Positions 1-7,900 of a DNA stretch of 10,589 nucleotides are shown here, one piece after another (within the stretch, counting starts at the first letter, position 1; every line of letters begins with the position of its first letter). Position numbers and translations under genes: made by a program. The notes under the pieces were generated by a model that ran no database searches, was not told where the DNA came from, and saw only the letters and a list, made by a program, of their open reading frames with translations. The stretch is from NCBI GenBank assembly GCA_036676195.1, contig JAKFDK010000088.1, forward strand, positions 1 to 10,589. Direction: 5' to 3'. The DNA is from JAKFDK01 sp036676195. Its GTDB lineage: Bacteria > Bacillota > Sulfobacillia > Symbiobacteriales > ZC4RG38.

Positions 1-1773
1 CCTGTCATACTCGTACTCTGTCTTTTTCCCCAGGGCATCGGTGACGCTCTGCAACCGGTAGACCTTGTCGTACGCATAGCTGGTCACATAGCCGTTCCCG
101 TCCTTCATGGTGGCGGGCTGGCCGGCCTTATTATAGGTGTACGTCTGAACGTTGCAGTCTGTCCCACTGCCTGCACACCCAGGTGCTCCGGTCACGCCAC
201 TCGCAGCCAGGATAGCACTGGAAGGTAGTGGCTCGCTTACCTGGCGCAACAGGTTGGACAGATAATACGAAGCAGAAACCCGGTATGCCTTGGGAGACTG
301 CGGGTCTGTGAACAGTTCCTCCGGTCCAGTGAGTGCGGCCGTGGCGTTACCCACCTCGTCGTACTCCGTGCGGCTGACGGTCTTGTCCGGACGCTTGACG
401 GCTACCGGCCGGTTCAGGGCATCGTATGCATATTGCGTGACCTTTCCGTCCGGTCCCTGAATCTGTGTGACATTGGGCCCGGTATACGTGTACCTGGTCA
501 CAAGGTCACCGTACGCTAGGTTGTGGGCCGTTCGCGCCACCAACCGGTTGGCGGCGTCATAGGCATAGACAGTCGACTGCCCATCACGGTGCAACTCAAC
601 CCCCGGACTGCCGGCCGCGTCGTAAATGACCCGTTCCTGGCTGCCGTCCGGATAGTACCTGCCGGTGACCCGGCCCAACTTGTCGTACTCCGTCCGGACG
701 GCCGGCGCGCTGCTGCCCGGTTCATGCATTTCGGAAGCACTGGTGAGCAATCCGTCCACATACTCAAACGACTGGACCAAAGTGGCCGTAGTTGAGGTGA
801 CAGGGTTCTCTACCTGGTATTCGACTGATGCAACATCCCACTCCAGGTTATAGTTGTAGGTTCTGACGTTCCCCTCTGCATCCGTCACCGTCCTGAGCAT
901 GCCCGGGTTAACCGGGTTGTAGGTGTAGGCAGTGGTGCCACCTTCGGCATCCACAACCCTTTCCACCCGCCCGGGGGCGGCGGCTGTATAGAAAATCTCG
1001 GTGATGTTGCCCTCGGGATCCACGATCCTGACCAGGTCATTGATGCCGGCGTTGTTGGTCCCTGCGGTTTCACCGTAATAGTATTGGGTTTGGCGGCTGG
1101 TCACGCCCGGCCCCACCAGATCCGTACCGGTCTCTTCCGTCCGCTGCAGGTTGCCCCGGCTGTCAAACACGGCTGTGCTGACCAGTCCCCGCGGGTTGGT
1201 GGCGGTAATGCTCCAGCCAGTTACCTGCGAGGTGTAGTCAATCTGCCAGGGCTTCGGCTGGCTCTTTTTCATCTGCTCGGCATCGGTGAGCCGGGTCAGC
1301 CAACCATGCTCATTGAATTCAAATCGGGTCTGGTTGTTCAGAGCATCCGTCACGGTGGCAGTCCTACCCGCGTAGGCAAGGCGAATCCGGTTGCCGCTGC
1401 CGTTGGTAACCGAAGCAACCCGGCCATTGCTGTCGTACGTAAAGGCCACCCAGTGACCGGCCGGATCGGTGATGCGACTCAGGCGCCCGGTTCCGTCGTA
1501 GCTGTACCGGGTCACCTGCTCCTCGGCATCGGTCACCTGGCTCAGCCGCCCGGTGGAATCGTAGGCATACCGCACCGACCGGTTCGTGGGGTAGTTGACC
1601 TGCACCAGCATATCCCCGCTGTACACGAAAGAAAAGCTGCGGCTGGCTACTGCCGGATTGGCCGCGGAAAGAACGCGCCCGGAGTTCGGGTCAAGGGTAT
1701 AAGTCAAGGCATTGCCGGTGCGGTCACGAATCCCGGTCAGGCGGCCACTGCTGTCGAAGGTGTATTCCACCTG
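1..1773 (-). repeat. YD-repeat (Rhs) array, protein level
   Basis: Residues of about 1029 onward in the YD-repeat protein contain many degenerate units of the form Y-x-Y-D-x-x-G-R-L-x-x-V-T-D-x-x-G-N. Clear examples are YAYDSTGRLSQVTD (1097-1110), YSYDGTGRLSRITD (1118-1131), FTYDSNGRVASVT (1139-1151), YAYDALNRPVAV (1476-1487) and YAYDKVYRLQSVTD (1594-1607). The array is still running at the left edge. A longer insertion at about 1541-1570 carries a C-x6-C pair. Known family structures show such arrays forming a spiral beta-sheet shell; nothing here shows how this one ends. Confidence 0.93.
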
Positions 1774-4700
1774 GTCCGGCCGGCGCAGGGTATACGTGCC
1801 ATCCCCCGGCTCAGTGACTTCCCAGTAATACAGCGGATCATCGGACACCCATGTCCCACCGGCAGCGCCGGGCTTGAAGCGGTGTTCTGTGCCGTCCCCT
1901 TCGGTGACCACGATTTGCGCAGCACTCTTCCTGATCCGCCATTCACTGTTGAGCCGCCAGTTGTCCCCGAAAGCCCCGGCTGGGTAGCCCTGGGAATTGT
2001 AGGTCCGACTCAGCACGTTGGCCAGAACAGGGCTGGTCTGCACCGCATCCACCGCCTGCACCGCCAGGTTGCCGTTGTGCAGGTTTACATAGGCTGTGGC
2101 ATTCCCCACCGCAAAGGGAATCATGCTCCAGCGTTCATCCACACCCAGATGCCGGCTGGCACTGACGGTAGCGCCGGCCGTTTGGGAGCGCGGGCCTTCA
2201 ACAGAGCCTTCCACCGATGATACCTGGTAGAAATAGGTGTTGCCCTCGCCCAGGCCACAGTCGTTCCAGAACCAACTGCTGACCGCGGTGGTCGTCAGCA
2301 AGGCCCAACTGACCTGATCTGTGGAACGGTAAATGTTGTACCTGGCCGTTGGGCTGTTCAGGGGCGTCCAAACCAGACTGATGCAGCGGTCGCCTTCGGC
2401 TGCCGCCTGTACCCCCGTGGGCGCCGCCGGGCCGGCCGGGTTGGCGGCGACAACGGTGACCGGGTCGGTGGCGGCAGACTGGCCGGCCCGATCCACCGCC
2501 TGGACCTGATAGGTGTAGCTGGTGCCTGCTGCGCCCGTATCGGTCCAGGTGGTAGAGGTAAGCCCCGTTTGGACGGCGATGTCATTGCGGAGGATGGTAT
2601 AGGTAATGCCGGGGTCGTCCGCCTTGCTCGGGGATTCCGGCCACACCAGCCGGACCTGGCCCCCTGCCAGTGCGGTGGCAGTAAGAGCAGCCGGTGCGAC
2701 GGGGGGCTTTGCGGTGACCGAATCTGAGGATGAGGTATCCTGACTGACCCCCACCCGGAAGTGATAGCTGGAAATGTCAGAACTGATGGTTACTTGTGTA
2801 CTGGTCTGACTGGTCCAGACAACGTTACTGCCGGCCGCGGTCCCCCACTCCAGCCTGTACGCGATGGCGGGCACTGTCACACCTGGGGCTCTGGCCACCT
2901 TGGCCGGCTCCCATTGCAGGCTGACGGTATTGTTACCCACTGGAATCGCCCGCAGGTTGGCTGGCGGGGTAAACAACCCGCGGGTCGTCGTAACGGGAAC
3001 ACTGCTGCTGTCCTGATAATTGCCCGCCAAATCGTAGGCACGGGCAACGAACTGGTGGCCTCCGTCCGGCAGGCCGGAGAGGTCAACACCGGTAAAGGTA
3101 TAGGTACCGCTGACATGTGCCGGTACGGATGCCACCCGGTTGTAGTCCACCAACAGGTCAATACGGGAGAGCCTACCGCCGCTCTGGCCATCCACCTGGT
3201 CTGAAGCCGTGACCTGCACGTTGATCGGCGCTGCCACCTGACTGCCCATCGCCGGGGACAGGATGCTGACAGCCGGCTTGGTGCTGTCGCTGGCGAAGGT
3301 CAGCGACAGGTTGGGCGCCGAGGTATAGTCATAGGTATTGCCCGATAGAGGTGAGCGTACTTTGAAGGTAGCACGGTTTCCGCTGCCGATGTTGTCTGAC
3401 AGCCGCAGCCGCATGCCGTAATTGGGGAAGCCGTCCAGCCAGCGCTGAACCAGCTCGGTCACCGCCACCGTTACCGCTAGACCGCCCATGCCCTGTTTGG
3501 CATACGGACCAAACACTGTGCTGGCCGACAGGGCCTGGGAAGGCAGTTCCGGGCAGGTGGAGGGAGAACACACCTCGCCGCCTGGTGCCCAGTTCTGTTC
3601 AGTCGGGTTGTTGGGAATGTTCCAGCGCGGCTGGGTCCAGGTGACCAGCTTCGCCATCCAGTCGCGCGACAGGGGTTCCACGGTCAGTCTGGCCCCGCAT
3701 TCTCCATAAGGGGTGCTGCAGTAAGGAATGAGCGTCAGGCCGCCGTCGAAACGCAGATTCAGGTTGGCTCCGGTCAACTGCAGCGGTTTTCCGGCCTCGG
3801 CTCCAAGCAGTTTGCGTATATAGGCGAGATCAAACTTCAAGAGCCCGTACATCGTGTCCCCGGCCTGCAGTTCCAGGTTATCCACCAGGCCGAGCGGGGT
3901 GCTGCTGGTGCTCTTGATCTGCGCCCACATGCCCGGTTCCGCGGCATCGCGGAAGGTCAGGGTGACCGTGGGGTCAATGGTCACCGGCCATACCCGCGCC
4001 GGGTCCTTCAGCCACTCCCGGTCTACCTCCACCATGATGGTGTAGTGGTTGTCATCGATCTGGTACAGAGTTTGTGTCACGCTGTCGTTGCGGGCACCGG
4101 CTGCATCCACGGCGAATGACGGGGCAAACTCCCAGGCGGTCTCATTGACAGCACTGGCAAGCCTGAGCTGAATCTGGCCGTTTTCCCCAACCTGCGGGAT
4201 CAGCCCCTCCACTTCAAGCGGGAACGTCCATTTCGTTTTGCCTGTAAACCGCTCAAGGATGATCTCTTCTTTAAGCGAGTCAGCCCCCAGGTCATACCGG
4301 TACCGTTCAGGCTCCCCGCGTGCAGCGAATTCCACCTGCTTGCCAACAGCCTTCGCACGATGCTGCGCTGCTGACTCGTCCAGCCCAAAGCTGAAGCGTG
4401 TGTTCCTCCACTCCATCTGCACCTTGTGTGCGCCGGACTTGTCGCCAAACCGAGCCGTATAGGCATTGCCCCGGTTGCGCAGGCTGAAGTCGCCTTTTGC
4501 CTCGGCAACCAGTGTGTTGTCGATCTGGTCAAACACGCCCGGGGCCGTTTCGTAGTGGATCGGAGTGGCGAACAGTTCCACCCGGTACCCGTCGCCGGAA
4601 CGGAAGACGCGGTGCGACCGGCCGCGCAGTGCCACCTCTTCGGTAGGATCCACTGGCGTGAGACGGGCCAGTGCCTCCGGATCAGGCGCCGGCTTCTGCC

Positions 4701-4857
4701 CTTTCTTGGGTTGTGCCCTGGACTCGGCAGGCTCCGCCGGGTGGGCAGGAGCGGCGAAAGCCCTGGCCGCCGATCCAATCGGGAGCAGGTTACTTACCAA
4801 TATCGCGACAAGCAAGCCGGAAAACCTCGCTGCAACACGCTTTGTAAGGCCAGACAT
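1..4857 (-). CDS. Secreted WapA/Rhs-like YD-repeat protein, 3' end beyond window
   Basis: Reading the minus strand from ATG at 4857 gives 1619 uninterrupted codons to the left edge, so the gene is 3'-truncated by the window. Residues 1-36 look like a Sec signal peptide (KR near the start, hydrophobic stretch, A-F-A cleavage region), followed by a Pro/Ala/Lys linker to about 65. Residues 80-300 resemble the N-terminal domain of WapA-like proteins, with PIHY at 99-102, QIDNTL at 111-116 and VWPVTIDPTV at 289-298. About 300-525 is DNRLRE-like (GLLKFDL at 338-344), 526-627 Ig-like, and 631-899 three Fn3 domains. An Rhs/DUF6531-like entry (NLHNGNL at 925-931) follows, then YD repeats from about 1030. 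In this family the YD repeats form a shell around a C-terminal effector; that tip lies outside. The start is fixed by a good ribosome binding site. Secretion and a surface role are inferred; the effector is unknown. Confidence 0.93.
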   Translation of the reverse strand, partial: MSGLTKRVAARFSGLLVAILVSNLLPIGSAARAFAAPAHPAEPAESRAQPKKGQKPAPDPEALARLTPVDPTEEVALRGRSHRVFRSGDGYRVELFATPIHYETAPGVFDQIDNTLVAEAKGDFSLRNRGNAYTARFGDKSGAHKVQMEWRNTRFSFGLDESAAQHRAKAVGKQVEFAARGEPERYRYDLGADSLKEEIILERFTGKTKWTFPLEVEGLIPQVGENGQIQLRLASAVNETAWEFAPSFAVDAAGARNDSVTQTLYQIDDNHYTIMVEVDREWLKDPARVWPVTIDPTVTLTFRDAAEPGMWAQIKSTSSTPLGLVDNLELQAGDTMYGLLKFDLAYIRKLLGAEAGKPLQLTGANLNLRFDGGLTLIPYCSTPYGECGARLTVEPLSRDWMAKLVTWTQPRWNIPNNPTEQNWAPGGEVCSPSTCPELPSQALSASTVFGPYAKQGMGGLAVTVAVTELVQRWLDGFPNYGMRLRLSDNIGSGNRATFKVRSPLSGNTYDYTSAPNLSLTFASDSTKPAVSILSPAMGSQVAAPINVQVTASDQVDGQSGGRLSRIDLLVDYNRVASVPAHVSGTYTFTGVDLSGLPDGGHQFVARAYDLAGNYQDSSSVPVTTTRGLFTPPANLRAIPVGNNTVSLQWEPAKVARAPGVTVPAIAYRLEWGTAAGSNVVWTSQTSTQVTISSDISSYHFRVGVSQDTSSSDSVTAKPPVAPAALTATALAGGQVRLVWPESPSKADDPGITYTILRNDIAVQTGLTSTTWTDTGAAGTSYTYQVQAVDRAGQSAATDPVTVVAANPAGPAAPTGVQAAAEGDRCISLVWTPLNSPTARYNIYRSTDQVSWALLTTTAVSSWFWNDCGLGEGNTYFYQVSSVEGSVEGPRSQTAGATVSASRHLGVDERWSMIPFAVGNATAYVNLHNGNLAVQAVDAVQTSPVLANVLSRTYNSQGYPAGAFGDNWRLNSEWRIRKSAAQIVVTEGDGTEHRFKPGAAGGTWVSDDPLYYWEVTEPGDGTYTLRRPDQVEYTFDSSGRLTGIRDRTGNALTYTLDPNSGRVLSAANPAVASRSFSFVYSGDMLVQVNYPTNRSVRYAYDSTGRLSQVTDAEEQVTRYSYDGTGRLSRITDPAGHWVAFTYDSNGRVASVTNGSGNRIRLAYAGRTATVTDALNNQTRFEFNEHGWLTRLTDAEQMKKSQPKPWQIDYTSQVTGWSITATNPRGLVSTAVFDSRGNLQRTEETGTDLVGPGVTSRQTQYYYGETAGTNNAGINDLVRIVDPEGNITEIFYTAAAPGRVERVVDAEGGTTAYTYNPVNPGMLRTVTDAEGNVRTYNYNLEWDVASVEYQVENPVTSTTATLVQSFEYVDGLLTSASEMHEPGSSAPAVRTEYDKLGRVTGRYYPDGSQERVIYDAAGSPGVELHRDGQSTVYAYDAANRLVARTAHNLAYGDLVTRYTYTGPNVTQIQGPDGKVTQYAYDALNRPVAVKRPDKTVSRTEYDEVGNATAALTGPEELFTDPQSPKAYRVSASYYLSNLLRQVSEPLPSSAILAASGVTGAPGCAGSGTDCNVQTYTYNKAGQPATMKDGNGYVTSYAYDKVYRLQSVTDALGKKTEYEYDR
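2161..2967 (-). other. Three tandem Fn3 domains in the YD-repeat protein
   Basis: Residues 631-718, 720-806 and 810-899 each show the Fn3 pattern: a PP/P-A-x-L entry, a V-x-L-x-W strand (LQWEP, LVWPE, LVWTP), an Y-x-I/L-x-R/W strand, and, best in the second and third, a T-Y-x-Y-Q-V strand. The first is more divergent (SYHFRVGV instead of TYxYxV). The third carries Cys825 and Cys867, which could form a disulfide. These domains sit between the DNRLRE/Ig-like N-terminal half and the Rhs entry region, so they probably act as a spacer or adhesive stalk. Confidence 0.8.
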
Positions 4858-4865
4858 AGTACTCG

Positions 4866-4873
4866 CTCCTTCT
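4866..4873 (-). promoter_or_regulatory. Ribosome binding site of the YD-repeat gene
   Basis: On the minus strand AGAAGGAG precedes the ATG at 4857 with 8 bases between, a near-ideal Shine-Dalgarno. It decides the start: the same frame is open for 27 codons upstream back to the tandem stops, and includes a TTG, but nothing comparable to this site precedes that TTG. No convincing -35/-10 promoter or terminator hairpin is seen in the gap 4858-4941, which favours co-transcription with the upstream gene. A short direct repeat (AGTGAC-GC-AGTGAC, plus strand 4906-4919) lies in the gap; its meaning is unknown. Confidence 0.85.
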
Positions 4874-4941
4874 TTACTACGAACAGCTTTCGCCCACCCG
4901 TTCAGAGTGACGCAGTGACCCAATCCAAGGGCCGCAGATTA

Positions 4942-7900
4942 TCATCTGGAATTTGACCAGGTCCCCGCGGAACGTGGGAACTCCCGGGGCTCTGTTGCGG
5001 CGGAGATACCGGGGCTGCTGTGCAGAGGTCCGTTCCACGCTTCTACCCGATAGTAGTAAGTCGGCTGGCCTTGCATCTCAGGTGAGAAGCCACTGTTGCC
5101 CGGCACTGAGGCTGGTAGAACCTGGACCCCGTCGGCCCAGAGAGTTCCGCCACCCGACAGCGATAACCATACCTCCATATACCACACATCCACAGGGACC
5201 CAGCCCGTAACCGTAACATACTGCCAGTCCGCGGTCCCCATCAGCGGAAGGCTGGCAGCCTCCCCAAGCTCCACGCCGGAACGGTCGAGAAACCTCATGC
5301 TGAGTCTGGCGCCTGTGCCGGAGACGGTCTGCGTTTTGAACCAGCCGCTGGCGGCAAGAGGTCTGCCGGCCAGTCCTGGGCCCAGAAACACGGATTGGCC
5401 AATTGCACCTTCGCCCGAGATTTTCAGAGATGCCGTTCCCCACCTGGACGTGGAATTGTCCACAGTGCAGGACGTGCAGCCTCCTGCCCAATCCATCAGG
5501 CTGTTGTTCTGGGTTTCCTCAAAGCTGCCATTGCCCACGCCGTTGAATTTTTCATGCCAGAACCGCTCGGTGATCCCTTCAGCCAGGGTGTCAGTGGCCG
5601 CTACAGGAAAGGCCGCATCAGATGAACGAGCAATAGTGAACGCATTCCCGTCTCCGGCAGTCCAGGAAACATGGATATCTCCCTGGCCTCCGTCGCTAAC
5701 TGTCACCACAGGTGTAGCAGGCAGCGTCAGCGCTGTTATCCTGGTGTATCCGACACTGCCGTTCGCATCAGTCACGCGCACCCTGACGTCGTATTGACCG
5801 GGTGCAGTCGGTACCGGCCAGTTGACCGTGAACGGGGAAGTCACAGCCCCCCCAGACCCGGTGGACTGCCAGGTCGATTCCGCGGCCGACTTCCATTCCA
5901 ACGCTGACCAGGCAGTGGCTTGTTCGCTGGTTACCGTGAAAACGAGGGACCCCCCCGGCCCCGCCGTGCTGCCCTGTGCCGGGGCAACAGTGCCCATATT
6001 GCCTTGCGTATCCAAGATAATCGTATCAGTGGCTGTGTTTACGTTCCCTGCTCCGTCCCGGAACTGAACGCTGACGGCCTTGGTACCGTCCCCGGCGGAG
6101 AGAGTAACCGGGCGGCTGCTCTTGTAGTCCTGCCAAACTCCCCAGGTTGCGCCCCAGTTGTTGCTGATTCGGGTCTGCACAGGGCCGGGAACTTCGTACA
6201 CCGCCACATCATCCACCAGGAAATCGGAACCAGCCACCGGCGAATAGACGTGAATGTTGCCATTTACAGTTGGGTGCAGTAACAGGCTGTATGGTCGCCA
6301 CACCCCGCCATTGTCGGCTGCGGTAACATCAAGGTAAGAAGAGCCGGGATTGTTTACAGCGCCGATTCGTGCCTTGCCAGCCGTGACCTTCAGCCAGGCT
6401 GACATCAGGTACCATTTGTTAACACTCATGACAGCAGATTGATACATGCCGCCACTAGGTGCAGGCGTTTGGATACGCTGTGCCCTGGCTCCGCTATGGG
6501 ACACCGTGGATTCCGATAATGCAGGGGTGTTCAACACAGTCCACCCGTAGGCCAAGCCGTTGGTGAATACCTTCTCCATGCCGCCATTGCCGGTGTTGTT
6601 GTGCCACAGGCTGATCTGGTCGTAGTGGACTCTGGCGCCTGTGCCGTTGGCATAGAACGAGATTTCTAACGTAGAGACGCCGGGAGGAACCTGGAAGGAG
6701 GTTTCCGATTTGACCCACCCTGAACTGGTTGGATAGAGATCGGCAACGTTGGTTCCATTCGACCGGTCATAGATCTGAATGCGCGCCGCCCCGCTGACCG
6801 TATTACTCCACGCCGATAGGGTAAGTTCTTCCCCCGGTGTCACGGCAACGTTTTGTCGGGCAGCTTTCCACGTGCCCCCGCTTGCTTGAACCCTCAGACT
6901 TTGGGACCCGAATCTGACTGTAGTGGTGTCCTTAGCCAGGGTACCGGTCCCCTGGTTGATCCATACGGAGTAGCCTGCTTCTTCCATGTCCCCGTCAGCC
7001 AAACGATTACCGCCGACCGTGGCCTCGGATACAGGCATGTCCACCGTAACCGATGTGGTCACTGTTGTAGCAGCACCGCCGGCAATGGAGATAACCCCGG
7101 CGGGCACAGTTGCATCCAGTACCGTGGTAGCACCGAGCAGTGCGAGATTGCCGGCACCATCCTTCAACTGAACTGTAATGCTCTTTGTGCCGTCCCCGGC
7201 GGGAAGGGTAACCGGCAGGTCACTGCGGTAGTCCTGCCAGACTCCCCAGGTAGCACCCCCGTCCAGGCTGGTACGTACCTGAACAGGCCCCGGAGCTTCA
7301 TAAATCACCACATCATCCACCAGGAAGTCAGAATCGGCCGTCAAACCATAAACCTGGATGTTCCCATTCACAGTGGGATGGATCAGCAGGCCATACTGGC
7401 GCCAGACTCCGCCATTAGCGGCTGCACTCACATCCAGAAATGAGCCGGGAGTATCGGCTGCCCCGATCCGGACCGTGCCGGCACTAACCTTTAGCCAGGC
7501 TGACATGAGGTACCATTTGTTCACACTCAGTGCACCGGGCTGGTAGATCCCATGCCCGGACACAGGTGCTTGTATTCGCTGAGCCCGTGTGCCACTGTGG
7601 TAGGCGGTCGATTCCGATGCCGCGGGGGTGCCAAACGCGACCCACCCTGCGGCCAGGCCGTTGCTGAATGCCCCCTCCATACCGCCATTGGCCACATTGT
7701 TGCGCCACAGGCTGATCTGATCGTAGTGAACTTGAGCACCACTACCATTGGCATAAAGCCACATTTCCAACGAAGAAACGCCGGCAGGAACCTTGAAGGA
7801 GATTGCCGAGTTGGTCCACGCCGAACCGGTTGGATAGAGATTAACGACATTGGTTCCATTCACCCGGTCGTAGATCTGAATGCGAGCGACCCCGCTAACG

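Noticed and set aside
1084..2220. A 378-codon open frame on the plus strand
   Set aside because: It lies wholly antisense to the Fn3/Rhs part of the YD-repeat gene, whose frame shows clear family motifs. The product is low in recognisable structure, and long antisense frames are expected in G+C-rich coding DNA.
4200..4778. A 192-codon minus-strand frame over the N-terminal part of the YD-repeat gene
   Set aside because: It is a shifted frame of the same strand. The true frame carries PIHY, IDNTL and VWPVTIDPTV and continues without a break for 1619 codons.
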